Origin: Tetrahymena thermophila SB210
Taxonomy: Eukaryota > Ciliophora > Oligohymenophorea > Hymenostomatida > Tetrahymenidae
Length of the DNA stretch: 64,000 nt
NCBI RefSeq assembly: GCF_000189635.1
Contig: NW_002476432.1
Location: forward strand, 372,001 to 436,000
Reading direction: 5' to 3'
Each line of letters begins with the position of its first letter. Positions within the stretch are counted from its first letter, which is position 1. Position numbers and translations under genes: made by a program. Below, piece after piece: positions 24,901 through 38,328 of the stretch. The notes under the pieces are model-generated. The model did no database searches and had not been told where the DNA came from. It saw only the letters and a program-made list of their open reading frames with translations.

Positions 24901-27164
24901 TTTAAATATTTTTTTTTAGATATTTTAGATCTTATTTAATTAAAAAATGTAATGAATTAGTAATTAATTTATTTACTTGTCCGAAAAAAATATTTTTTAG
25001 AACTGTTAACTATTTGCTTACTAATTAAATTCTTTTTCGAAACTGTTTAATTCCTTGTAGCCTAGTTTTCTATTTGCCATTTTATGATACTTAGTCTGGT
25101 GTTGCAGCTATTTATTCAGGTCATCAATCTTATTATTGCTTATAGGATTTCTCAAATCATTTGGAAGTAAGTGCTTTTAATACTTATTATAATTTACCTT
25201 ACCAACGTTACCTAAACGAAGAAAATGAATTTTATTTTGATTTTTTTTATCTTTGTTTGTGCTATCCAAATAGTTTTGTAACTTTGATAAATATTCTAAA
25301 TATTAATTTAAGGTTTCATTTTATTAGCAGATAATCAATATCGGTTTTTTATTTTCTTGCTTTGAGTAAGTTTAATATAATATTTTAATTGTTTCAAATT
25401 AAATTTGGCACTTTTATTTTCCTAAAATTATATATAAATCAAATAAATAAATAATTCATTCAGCTCATCAATTAATTCGAATAAAATAAATAAATCAATA
25501 CCTTATATACTCTAGACCAATGCAATTTTTTATGTTAATACATATTTCAAGCAGTCTAATTAAGATGAGCTAAGCATATTTTAGTCCTTAAGCTCATCAA
25601 TAAAATTTAAAAGACGATCAAAATAAATATGTTTGTTTAAATTTTGAAAAAAACCATAATTTGGATTATTCTAAAAATACTTCGATTTGATTTTCCTAAA
25701 CTATTCAAAGGCTAAATTTTAAATTTATCCTTTAATTATTTCATCTGAGAATGAGACATCATTAGGATCATCAAGCATGTATTTTAAAGCCAAGAAATTA
25801 CATTTAAATGGCTTCCATTTATTCTAAACTTCAAATACAACTAAATTTTTCTAATAAAAAATGGATAAATTAATTTTAAAATGAACGCAAAATAAATAAA
25901 TTTATATAAAAAACACATCCATTTATTTATTTATTTCTCTTGTGTATTAATTATATATACACATAAATATATTAAATTAAGTTTTAAGATAATACTTAAT
26001 TCTTATTTAATTCTACTTGATAAAAGTTATTTAGGTTTAAAAAATATTCTAAAATAAACTGTTTATTTACTGGATCTATTAATTGCTGTAGAACTTCTGT
26101 TGCATTACTTTGGTTTATGTTTAGTTTTATTTACGAAAAATACTCTTATTTGTCTGATTGTTAATTTTTATTTTTTTCATTCTTACTTTCTTCATCTTAT
26201 TTATCAGTTGCTTAAGCTATTTTATCCGCATTTTCTTCGAAAATAGTTTCATCTAAATTTTGGAAAGCTTCAGGATGCTTGTGTTACTTATCAATATACT
26301 CAGATGAGAATAAAACAGTTCCTGTAAAAAGCATCTTTTTATTTTTATTTAGGAATATTATCAAATTTTCTTTGGTAAGCTATGGGGTTTATGAATTTAA
26401 ACCTTGCTATTATTTTGTGACTATATTAACAGTAAATCCAAACTAAGTAAATTTCATAAAAAGAATTTTATAATCTAGTTCTCTTATACTTTCAAAAGTT
26501 TAGTCTCTATACGATTCATTGTTTTAACTTCCATACAAAAACCTCTTTAACTCCATTTTTATCTTTCTCATTTAATCTATTGATAAATATAATAATAAGT
26601 TAATAAATAAATAGATTATTAATATCAAATAATATTTAATAGGCAACCTAATATAAGCTTATCTATCATATACTCGCAATATTATTTTTTATCCTAAAAA
26701 AATATTTAGTTTTTGCTTAAAGTACTTTCTTTTTGTGGGTTTTATTCAAGCAGTAAACAGTAATTAAAGATTAATTGATCATTCTCCTTCTTAACCAAAT
26801 TTAAATCTTCATCGAGTACCTACTGATTTTTTTTGACTTCTTCCTTTTTTTGCCATTTTGTTTTAATATATTTATATTAGCTTATTTCACCAAAATTTCT
26901 TAAAATTTAAAATGATTCATCATGATTCTAATAAGAAGAGCTGTCTAAATTTTATTCGTTGTTATTAACATATTGTTTAATAGAATCTAATATCATGCTG
27001 AAATCACCTTTTTCTTTTTAATCAAGTTAACCTAAATCTTAAAAGCATTCCAAATCTGGCTAGCTGTCCTATAATGAATTTAAACACTATGTCATAAATT
27101 ATAATGGTTTCTTGTTAACTTTATTTTGATCTATTTTTTCTTCTTCCTCAATCTCAGAAGACAT
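21872..27164 (-). CDS. Superfamily-1 (UPF1/NFX1-like) helicase-like protein B with degenerate Walker A motif
   Basis: A multi-exon gene starting MSSEIEEEEKIDQNK. Exon edges were resolved only in part, so the span is firmer than the exon list. The N-terminal segment (SLQDSQPDLECFQDL, ILRNFGEISQYKYI) looks like the helical front end of NFX1-type helicases. Core pieces: SSSQLDCLKYVLTQKIALVQ, then SIQGKQKCQIQFE where GPPGTGKT is expected (an intron, 25422-25501, splits it), motif Ia (KKPILIICQQNET), KIHFLRLGN, QQDVILTTV, motif II (PEIIIIDEAAS) and motif III as HLIQFGNNIQL, with the usual GD changed to GN. ATP hydrolysis is unlikely. A helical C-terminus follows (VLDLIKDYSSQILDLEW). It is closest in layout to protein A and probably arose with it by tandem duplication. 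Confidence 0.75.
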
Positions 27165-28583
27165 TTAATCAAATTAGTATCTAATGTAAGCGCTCTGCCA
27201 ATTCATTTTTGAGATAAAAATTAAAAAGTATATCTGATATTTTTTACAAATATCCTTTAATATTCTATCTAATTAATATTTAATTTATTAAATAATTACT
27301 AAAAAAAAATATTAATTATTTGATTTCTTTACTTATGCCATTATTTTTTAACCAAGTAGAATTGCTAAAAGAAGTTTTCATATTTTATAAGTATTAATCA
27401 AATTAATCAAAAGAATTTAAGAAGAAAATATTTTACTATTGCTCATATTTCATTTAAATTTTCTTTAATATAAAAAATATTTTAATTATATTATTAAATT
27501 TAAACAAAGCAATTTATTTATTATCTAGAAGCTGATTAGTCATAATAAATAAATAAATAAATAAATAAATAAATAGGTGGTCTCAAATTAAAGTAATTTT
27601 CTAATTTTAGATTCCCATCAAATAGATTTACTAATAAATAAATTAATTTATAGTTGGAATTATTTTCTCAAAACATTTAATCCACTAAGTTATTTAATCA
27701 ATAAAATGAAAAAAGAATTCATTTTATTAAAATAAAAAATTAACAATTATTTTTTTCTACAAAAAATATACCTAAATTAATTTTATTTTGTAATAATTTT
27801 TTTCTTGGATGTTTAGACATTTAGACATTTATAATATAAAATGGGGGTAAAACTCATATTTTTACTTTGATCTATATCTTTGATACACTGGTATATATAA
27901 ATCTAATTATTGTTGTAGAAAATATATTTTAATCATATTTTTAGATAGTTAATTTTTTAATGCAAGAAAATAACAAGATATTTAAAAATTTCTATTAATT
28001 TTAATTAAAAGGTTTTAATTAAATTTTTAATTAATAATTTAATAAAAAAATGAATTTATTATTTATTTATTTATCAATAAAAATTAATTTTAAATTCAGA
28101 ACAATAATCAAATAATAGAAAATAAATAATAAAATAAATGATGACTAAATTTTAAATGATAAAAAGTTTTTCAAATTTGAATTTATTATTTTAATTATGT
28201 GATGGATAATTAATTAAATAAAGTGAATAAATAATTTTCAGCTAGCAATTTACTGATAGAAAACGAGTTTAAAGATATAAATATTGAGTGATTGATAGCT
28301 AGTAAAATTGCAAATATAATTGCTTATGTATGTATGTATCTATCTATCTATTAATTTATTTAATATCGTGTTTTTCAAAATATTATTAAATAAAATTTGA
28401 AATATATAAATTACTTATTAAATCAATTAAGATAATCAAAGTTAATTAATTGTATGCAATATAGATAGAAAAAGGATGTTTGGTTTGACGTGTGGATGTT
28501 TTTCAAGTTTTTAGATTAGCAAGATAGATGTCAAGATACAGCCTTTTCTTATTTTTAGCTTCTAATAGCAATCTAATTAATAG
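27165..28583. other. AT-rich intergenic region between divergent genes
   Basis: Lies between the minus-strand helicase-like gene and the plus-strand Q/N-rich gene, so both promoters should be here. It contains an AAAT run (27544-27575). Near 28612-28660, GCAGGGAA and TTCCCTCGC can pair, but this falls inside the probable coding start of the next gene. No promoter motif recognised. Confidence 0.5.
27544..27575. repeat. (AAAT)n microsatellite
   Basis: About eight AAAT units in a row in the shared 5' flank of two divergent genes. Confidence 0.9.
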
Positions 28584-31500
28584 ATGCACACTTAACTATC
28601 TAATACATTAAATGAGCAGGGAAATTCTTAAAGTCCTGTACTTGATTCCCTCGCTAATTAAGCAAGCATAACTAATTCATAAAATCTATAATCAAATTGT
28701 TCTACGATTGCTCCTTGCCCAGCAGCGTTCAACAACGAAATAATGAGCAACTACACATTGCAATTTAATATACAAATAACTAATTCTTAAATTCAATAAA
28801 ATAACGATTTTCTTTACATAGTACCTGAAAAGGCTCCTCTTTCATCTTGTTTATCTGAAATTAATCCTCGCTACAAGTAATTTTTAACAAAAAAAGTCTT
28901 TAATATTTCTATTGATTTCAATTTGAAATCTCCTCATATTTTCCAAAAACAAAAATGATCAAATAAAATAAATAATTTATTTATTTATCATTTATTTCTA
29001 ACTATTTTATTAAATTTAATAATGAAGGAAATATTTATCGAATAATTTAATATTTATTCTACTCTTATGCTCTAAAACAAAACGGAATTTTTTTAACATT
29101 TCAAAAATTTTTTACTTTTTATTATAAAGTCTACTTTATAAACTTTTTTGTGAAAATATCTTAAAACAGAATCAGAATTGAAGCTAGTGGTTAAGACTCA
29201 ACAATAGGAAGTGCCAAATATGCTATCTAAAATCTAGCACTAAACGAAATGTAAGCAGATGCAAATTTCATATACAATTTCAGATTTATTTTATTTTAGT
29301 TATAGCGATTTGCATTCATTTTTTAAAAAATAGATACAAAATATATTATGCAAGAAGAAGTAAAGATGACAAGTTAGAAGCACTGCACACAACTAAAAAA
29401 TTTAAATTAATTTTAAGAACGAAAACGCAATCAACTCCTAAGAGTTTGACAAACAATAACAAAAGCAGTAAGAGTCTTTTTGCTTAAAACGAGAACATGA
29501 ACTTATCAAATGTGAATACTTCTGCATTATATTTAGAAGTAGTTTAAGTCTTCGAAGGTGATCCTGATTTCTATAGAGAAAACTTTGACTATGAAATGAA
29601 GATTTTAATGTATACTCCTTAAAACAAATCAAAATACAATCGATTAGATACAACACCTCAAACAGTAATTAATAAATTAACTAACTAACGAACTAATCAT
29701 TATCACTGTTTTTTTCTCTTTATTTTTATTAGAGAAAGATTAATTTTAAAAAGGAAAAAAATAGTAATTTTGGTATGTTGAAAAATTGTTAATTGATGAT
29801 AAATGGATTTATTTGTTCTTTTTTTTTGAGAAAATTAATCAAATAATTTTTGAAAAATTTAAATTTAACACTAATAAATAGGCGCCTTTTTAGATCACCT
29901 ATAACTAAACTTAAGAAACATTTTCTAAAGCTTTAAATGGAAATTTTCAAGATGTGAACAAGAATATTAAAAATTAATCAGAAGGAAACTCTAATTTTGA
30001 AACATGCTGCAACTCACTTTACTAAACAAATATAATAGACAACTAAATATAGTAATAACAACATTTGAAATCTTATTTTTATCAAAATCAAAATCATTTT
30101 GGTAATGAGAAATAATAATCTATTTTAACAAGAACTAACAATGATAATTCTTAAAATGTCAATAATTATTTAACAGCAAATAATAATTATGAATATGTTA
30201 AAAATAATCCTTAATACAATAGTAATTCATAAAATTTCAATAACCACGCTTTGATCTCTTCTGATAATAATTATTCTTAAATTTCAAATAATAAAAATTA
30301 GCAATTTTAATTTACAAATAATGATCAATCTTAAATTGTAAATAATCTAAACTCATAATTTTTAAATAATTATAATACTTAAATGAATAGCAACATTGCT
30401 AATTCGCATATAATCAGTAGTCTTAATTATCAATCTGTAAACAATAGCAATGAAAATAGCTAAAATAAAGGGAATTTATAAAATGCTTAAAATTTGAGTA
30501 ATTTAAACTCAAAATGCCACAGTGGATAAAAGTTAAATATACAAAATGCTTAGATAGACGAAACATTTATAATAGATGACTCTAAATTTAATGATTATGC
30601 AGCTCATATGAACAATTTATTGAAATAAAAAATAGAATAAGATAATTTATGCTAAGATTATAAAAAGAATAAATAATAGAATTAGGAGAACATTCCAAAC
30701 AATATAAATTGTTCCTAACAATTAACTTTAACAAAGAAATAAGTTATGCAAAAGTAAAAGGGGAAAACAATATCTAATTACAACTCTGAGGAAGTTATGA
30801 AAAAGTAAATGAAAGAAAATCTAAATAGTAATAAAATGATCATTCAATCTGCCCCAAAATAAAATATAGAAAACAAAAAAGGAAATAACTCTACTTCTAA
30901 AATAATTACAAGCTAGAGCAGCAACAAAAATATTTAACTCAATAAAAATTAGGCATTCATTTATAATTCTTAATGTAGTAACAATAATATCACTCCTTAG
31001 AGTCTTTCTAAAAAAAGTTCTAACAATTAATTTACAGCTAATGAAAATAATAACCAGAATAACTCCTATCTTAGCAATCAGAAAGCTTTATATAGAAGCT
31101 ATAAAGAATCATCATAGAGTTAAATAAATTGCAATAAATTCATAATGTAAACACCTTGTAAAAATACTTCTGTTAGCTAAGTAAATACAAATTATAAACC
31201 AGTTACACCTGCAGGCGTTAAGTCTGTTTCTCATTCTGGAAACATTCCAAGAGTTAAAATAGACTTTCAATCATCCAACAACAGTAACAATTTGAACAAC
31301 CAAAGTTAAGGTTCTTTTAGCTAATTTGGCAAACTCATTAAAAGCCAAAAGAAATAATCTTTTTTAAGCTCTAAAAAGACATCACTAACAAATACTCCCA
31401 AAAGCTCAGAATAAAAATTACACTTGAGATTCGAAAATGATATCAACAGAATGATGGTTTAATAAAAAGGTAAATCAATTCATTTTGTAATTTTTCAAAA

Positions 31501-32418
31501 TTATAATTTTAAAAATATTCAATAAACAGTTTAAAGCACTTAAGAAATGATGTATAAAAACCTTTTAAATCAGTAAATAAATACAGAAGCAATCTAAAAA
31601 AACGAAATAAACATTTTAGATATCTAAAATATTGCCTCATCTCCTCAATAGAAACTAGATGCAGATGGAGAAAATACTCCTGTTGAACAAAAGTAAATAA
31701 ATAAATAAATAAATAAATAGATTGCATTTTTCTTTATCATAAATCAAATTGTTAATTCAATTAAGAACTGATTTTTAAATAAAATTTAGATTATTTACAG
31801 TAGAAGAAGCTAATTCGCCTTTTGAAACTTCAATCAATAGATTTTATACTTAAAAATCGTCTCCCTCTAAATACAAATTAACATAGACTGAAGTAATAAT
31901 CAAATATTATATTTATTTCAAAACATAATAAATGCCTATTTTAATAGTTTAACAGAATAGATGAGTGTGAGGAATACAATAATACACAGTACACAAACAG
32001 TGATCTTAAGAGAATTAAATATCAGTTAAAATAATTTAGAAATGACTAGGAATCAAATTCATCTTCAAGTCAGAACTTGAAAACCTACGAGTTTTACTAA
32101 AACTCTCCATTTAATCCAGATTATACAAAAATATCTTAGAATAAATCAAGTCAAAATATAAATACTATGCCTTTGTCAAGGAGAGAAAAGACTATCTTAT
32201 ACATGATTCCTGTCTATGAATATAAAATGGAGAAACTAGGATTTAACTTTACTTATAACCCAGAAACAAAGAACATTATCATACAGAAAAAGGAAACTAG
32301 CTCAAACTAACACTTATAATAAAGTGTTTTTAAAATAGATGAGCGCATAAAAACTGATTAATTAACTAATTATTTTGAAGATATTTGTGCAAATATTAAA
32401 TACTAAACAATAGATTGA
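28584..32418 (+). CDS. Large Q/N-rich low-complexity protein, seven exons
   Basis: Spliced model: 28584-28876, 29170-29250, 29334-29664, 29882-31469, 31530-31692, 31790-31892, 31948-32418, 1009 residues, phases consistent at every join. The first 250 residues look ordered (SPVLDSLANQASI; RYKIRIEASGQDSTIGSAKY; LYLEVVQVFEGDPDFYRENF). Next is an exon of about 530 codons rich in N, Q and S with many TAA/TAG glutamines, then a K/E-rich region. The last ordered part is TILYMIPVYEYKMEKLGFNF followed by YNPETKNIIIQ. I do not recognise a domain. The start is the first ATG in the frame that continues through the clearly coding first exon; open, Q-rich sequence also precedes it, so an upstream exon is possible. 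Composition suggests a condensate-forming or scaffold protein, which is inference. Confidence 0.7.
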
Positions 32419-35400
32419 TTGATTGATTAATTACTCAAATAACAAATATAAAGAAATAATTAAGAAATACTTTTATAATATAAATTTAATAAATAAGTAA
32501 AAATAAAATATTTTCAAATTTTAAATAAATTATTTATAATTTTAATTAACTAACTAACTAACTTAATAAATAAATAAATATTAATTAAATAATATATTTT
32601 GTGTGGTTGTTTTCTTCATTTATTTTAATTAATTAATTTAAATTCTTCATTTTATAAAACAAAAATTTTGCATTAAAAAAATATTTTAAATCTGAAAAAA
32701 ATTGGTTTATTTTTTATTTTTATTTTAAAAAAACAGTTTCTTATAAAAAAATAAAATCAAAGAAAATAAAATAAAATAGAAGTTAATTTTTTAAAATATA
32801 TTTTTAAAATTTAAAGTTTTATTATTTTTAAATGTGTAAAGATTATTTTTTGTGTTTAAATTATAACTAAATTGAATAATTATTTCAGAATGATTTACAA
32901 ATCAGACTTTTTATTACTTTTTATAGATGCTTTCAAGGTTTAAAAAGCTTTTTGACTAAATTTTCAAGAGATTAGTCAACCTTTTTATTTCTATTTTAAA
33001 AAAAATGAATTTGTTATTTATAAATATTCTAAAATAAAATAAACTATTTAAAAAATACTTCTTTAATATTAGTTAATGAATAGTAACAACATATAAAATC
33101 AATTTATTTCTGAAAAATCTAAGTTAAATAAGGGGAATTAAAAAAGATATTATTTTATCAGCTTAATTTTATGGTTAAAACAACAACAACAACAACAAAC
33201 TATTCTTTCTATTATTAAACATTTTTTAACAAATAAATTTAGTTATCGAGAACTCGATATATAAGATCTAAATTTATTTTAAATGCAAATTCGTTTGTGA
33301 TAAAAAGCATATAATTCAAAAATCAATACAAATTTAGAATTAGTCTATAGATATTATGTTTTAAAAAAATTTTTTTATTTGTCTTTTTAATATATAGTAA
33401 ATATTTTTGTTATATTATTTATTCACTAAGAGCTTTTTATATTTAGTTTTTTAAAATTAATAAATGATCAAAAATAAATGTAAAAAATAGATAAGATTAT
33501 AATATAATGTTAGAATAGTTATTTCTATCTATTTAATTAGATTTTATTTGAAGAGATTAAATTCTTTTGTAGAAGAGAGAGCAAGAATTACTTACTTTAG
33601 TTGTGTAAATTTATATATATAATAGAAAATAATTTATTTATTATGAATATATGAGTTTTGGATATTAATGATCCTATTTAAATATAAATAATATTTTAAG
33701 TCATGAATAAAACACCCTTAAATTTATTATAAAAGTCAATCTTAAATATTATTTTCATGAAATAAGTTAAAAGGAAAAATTTATTTTTGTAGAAATTTTT
33801 TAAATGAAATGTAGATAGCAGCAACTGAGTAAATAAAATTAAGTTTAACTTTTTATACAAGGATTTTACAATACCAGAATAATATAGATATTATGTTTGT
33901 TTGTTTTTGTGGGTAAGTGTAAATAAGTAAAAATTTTGCAGACTCATTTTTTTAAAAGAACAAAAATTATTGAAAGGGGTAAGTCCAAAACTTAAAAATC
34001 TATTTTAATATAATTTTCATAAAGCATAAATAAATAAGTAAATAAAAAAAAAATCGTTTGCAATTTAACACGTTTTCTAATCATAAGCAATCATTTTTAA
34101 TACTAAGAATTGTGATTTTTGTTATTTCATAAAAAATATCTAGAATTACTCATTAATTAGTACAAAATATTAAAATTGATTAGAAGATCTCTCTGATGAT
34201 TCAAATTTATATGCATAAGACTTAAAGAATAAATTATATATAGGACTGATCTTATATATTTATTTATCATCTATATGCTTTATATTAATTACCTTGTAAT
34301 AGAATAAATGAAAGCTGATTCTAAATTTAGTTAACTAGATAGTTTTTCTCTAAATAAATTAAGTACCTACCTACCTGATTTAATTTATTTAGTAGTAATC
34401 AATCTACTGCTTTATTTAATTTGATTAGATTTATTAAATTTTGATTAGAATTTATTAGATAGATACTAAGTTAAGGTTTGTGTTAATTTTCCTAGATATA
34501 AATTTTATTGTGCTTTTTAAGCAACAAGCATATTCATATTAATAAATAAGGTAACATATTTGGACTTGCTAATAAAATGTTAAAATGTAAACAAAGCAAC
34601 TAAATTATTTAAATTATTTTCATAAAATTATTAAAAACAAAAAGTGAATTAAACCTATCAATACTTATTACTTTTGTATGATTATGCTATGTTAGCTATT
34701 TTTTGATATTAAAACAAATTTTGCAAACTTTTCTTTTGATAGATTAATTATCAAGAAAAAATACAAAACTCCATATTAAATTACAATATGATTAAAATTG
34801 AAAATATGATAAAATGTATGTAAGCAAATAAGTAATTCAGTTTTTCCTGTTTATTGTATGTTAATATTTTTAAAACTAGAATAAAAAGATAGACGATGAG
34901 AGCAATTAAATATCATTTTTGGTTTTAATTTGTAGGAAATTAATAAATTTTAATTTTATCTATTTTATTCTAATAGTGGGACATTTATATCAAAAGTAAT
35001 TTAGTGCGTTTTTATATCACTTAAATGCGCTTATTTTGAAAATTAAGAATGTAAAATTAAATGTATTTCAAATAACAAATAGAAAGATATTATTTGGTTC
35101 TATTTATATGCAAAATAGATAGAAATTTCAATCTAAAAATTGTGTAAAAATATCAAAAGTAGCAAATCTTCCATGAGAATATTCGAACACATCAAAATTT
35201 TGATTTTCATATTATTATTTTGATTCATCCATGTGAAACTATTTTTAGAAGACTTTTTATTAAATTAATTTTTAATTTTTATTAACGTAAAAATTGGCTT
35301 TAATCATATTTTTAAATAAATTTTTACTTTTCCAATTCTTTTGTAAAAAATACAAGGACATTAAGAAGCCTAATTATAAATATTCCTTTTCTTACCATAT

Positions 35401-36543
35401 TTTTTCCATTTGTTTTAATTTAACTGAAGTAATTTTTATTTGTTATTTCTTAACAAAAATGCCAAAAAAAGAATAAATAATTAAATTCAAATACTCTTTA
35501 ATATCAATTGATTTTATAAAATGAACACACGTGGGGATTCAAATAGCTAATTTTTTAAGATTTATGATATTTGTAGCAACAAAGTTAAAAAAAAACAGAT
35601 TGGTGGGTAAAAAATATTTGATTTTTTAGTAATTTGATAGAATTGTTTAAACACTTCTATTTACTATTTTATTTCTAATTAAGTTTATATTAAATAGAAT
35701 CTCAACATTAATTTTTTAGTAAAATATTATTCATTCATTAATTCATTTCAAAATGAGAAATGTTGAACGATTTAACAAAAATTAATAAATGTTTTAATAG
35801 TAAGATATGCTTGATTTATTTATGAAATCAATATCATTTTTAAATTGGTAATTTAATTAATTGATTAATGTACCTACCTCTTTTACAAAATTTAATTTAA
35901 ATAAAATTTTTAAGGTGGTGTGGTCATTTAATAAAGAGTTAAACTTCTTACATAGAAATCCAAGATTATCATACAACTAACTATTTTTCTATATCAAATT
36001 TAAGGTTTGTAATAGATAAATAAATTACTCAGTTAACAATTTCATATGAAATTATAATTCATTTTATCATTAATTTTTATCCTATTCTAAAATAAGATTG
36101 ATTCTCTAATTACTTGAAAAGCCTAAGGAGTCTCACTACTATTTAATAATTAATTATTTCAAAATATAAAAATATAATAAATAAATAAATAAATTAATTA
36201 ATACCTTATTAATAAATCAATTTTTTTATTAATGAGCTTTGATAATTACTCTCTTGTTTCCATGGAAGCTATGGAAGCTGATTATTAATAAATTTCTTGC
36301 AGTGCATAAATTTGCTTTGAAAATTATTTGTAAGAAGGAGAAAGAAAATAGATTTTCAAGGAAAATTTGCTTTCTCTTTCCTAATTTCACTCATAATAGT
36401 TTGATCATGGCACATTGAATGGAGTTAAAAAATATTGTAGCTTACCTGAATTTGTTGCTTGCAAATATGATCAGAAAAGCTTAAACAAAAAATTTATCAT
36501 AAAATCTGCTAAGATCAAATAATAATAATAATAACTAATAAAA
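32419..36543. other. 4.1-kb AT-rich intergenic region
   Basis: No supported gene on either strand. It holds an AAC run at 33178-33199. From about 35080 on it is recognisably duplicated upstream of the third family member (about 42660-44193). A 60-residue F/K-rich frame at 35294-35476 (+) is judged spurious. Confidence 0.6.
33178..33199. repeat. (AAC)n microsatellite
   Basis: Seven consecutive AAC units in non-coding DNA. Confidence 0.9.
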
Positions 36544-38328
36544 ATGAATGATGTCAAATATTTGATTGAAAGGATGAAAAGAATTTATTAATTGAAATAA
36601 TTACTCAGTTCGAATGAGCAGAAAGCTATGGAAGTAGAATCATATTTTAGTAGTTTAAAATCTAAAATTTAACAAAACATTTCATACTTCGATAAATATT
36701 CTTCTTTTTGGATTAAAAAAATACTTGATAACTAAATGAATAAGCAAATACTAAACCACTCAATAGAATATCAAAAAGAAATACAAATCTAAAATGAGAC
36801 AATAATTGAAGAAATCAACCACATCAAATTCGAGGTTAAGTTTTGTTTAGAAAAATTAAGAGAAACTCCCATCTTTGCAGATATTTGCTAAAAAATTCTA
36901 ATAAAATTAGAACAAAATAAATTCTCTAATAAAGAAATGAATTAATCTCAATCTGATTTATTTTTTACAGAAAAAATTTATTCATCCTATGAGATAAATG
37001 AATAAGAAGAAAATCAAAGTTAATTTGAAACCCAAGATACTTTAACATGCTTGGACTCTGAGATCAACTAAGGAGAATTAAAAAACTAATAAATGTAAAA
37101 CTTCAGATTATAAGTAGCTTTTGCTGGTGTCAATTAATAGAACCTCTGTTAATACATTTCTAAATAAAATATGTCGTTAAAAGATTAAAAATCCTTTTGC
37201 GAGGAGAATACTGGTATAGTTGCTTTTTCAACTGCACTAGTTCTAGTATCTTAAAAAATTCCTGGTATTGATTTAATTTCACTTGGTTGCGTTGGATTGA
37301 TCTAATCAATTGTTAACTTCAGTAACCCTCACAGAACTCTTTCTGGTTGTCTTAGAGAGCAAAGTATTCTGATGTCCTAAATCACTGTATGTGGAGGTCT
37401 TGGATTAACTGGAGCAGCTATAGGTTAGGCTCTTATTCCTGTCCCTGTTTTAGGAGCTTTAGTTGGAGGCTTAGTAATGGAATTTTTTGGTATTTATTTT
37501 TCTTCCAAAATCAAAGATTGGAACATCTCTTCAAAATAGTAAAAACAATGCAATTTCTTTGCTGAAAATAATGTTGAAGTATGTGAATCTAATCTAGATC
37601 AATACTACGAAATATTAGACATCAAAAAAGAATCATTAAAAGACAAGATTGTTCTTCCTAACTAAAACTCATTGAATAATTTACTTGGAAGAAGCAGTAA
37701 ACAAATCTAAACAGAAAAAACTTTTGGAGATATTGAAAAATTTTAAATATATCTCCTTTATTGCTTATCATACATCGGTAATACAATATGGAAAAATAAT
37801 AAAGAAATAATGGAAGAAGAAGAAGTCTTTAATGAATTATTTGAATTATAAAATAATTTGGAATCCTTCACTGAGTACTTTGATTTTGATTATCTGTCTA
37901 TTGGAAAAAATCTTCATAAAATTTTTGATGAACTGAAATAAAAGTTATCTGTTGATGACATTAAAAAAATAATTGAAGAAATTGACCCTCTTTATATAAA
38001 TGGCAACAATCTTATTTAATAACAACAAAAAAATTCTGTGATAAAATACTGCAAAGTAGAAAAATTTGCTTAGCTTTTGAAAGAAAAAAGTATTGATGAA
38101 AAAATAATTATTGAGTACCTTCCTAAATCAATTTATATTTTGAACTCAAACTAAAAACTAGATCTCTGGTGTACTTATATTTGTATCTAGCTTTTAAACC
38201 CATCATATGTCTTCTTAGATATTTTCATGATGAAAGTCAATTTCTAACTTGAATCTAAAAATTTATTCTTTTTAGACACAATTGATTAATATTACCCCAT
38301 CATTAAAGAAATGTTCGAAGAAATTTGA
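36544..38328 (+). CDS. Glycine-rich membrane-hairpin protein, copy 1 of a tandem family
   Basis: Single exon, 594 residues, starting MNDVKYLIERMKRIY. Residues 1 to about 220 are helical and charged (coiled-coil-like). Residues 223-325 are the only hydrophobic part: TALVLVSQKIPGIDLISLG and CVGLIQSIVNF, then GGLGLTGAAIGQALIPVPV and LGALVGGLVMEFFGIYF, with small residues spaced like a glycine zipper. Two or more helices that insert in or cross a membrane are likely. After it come helical residues and a conserved C-terminal block (LDLWCTYICIQLLNPSYVFL, then MMKVNFQLESKNLFF). There is no signal peptide, so insertion from the cytosol is expected. No family recognised; the pattern recalls hairpins of membrane-inserting effectors, a weak analogy. 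Copy 3 (44194-45975) is a close paralogue. Confidence 0.85.

Noticed and set aside
28612..28660. Possible hairpin RNA (GCAGGGAA / TTCCCTCGC)
   Set aside because: It falls within the probable first coding exon, and the stem has a bulge and a long unpaired loop.
28743..28876. ATG at 28743 as start of the Q/N-rich gene, with a transmembrane exon at 29284
   Set aside because: In-frame coding continues upstream to an ATG at 28584, and only the acceptor at 29333 keeps the downstream frame, so the apparent membrane segment (FILVIAIC) is intron sequence.
35294..35476. 60-residue plus-strand frame
   Set aside because: F/K/Y-rich, no start context and not conserved in the duplicated flank near 42900.
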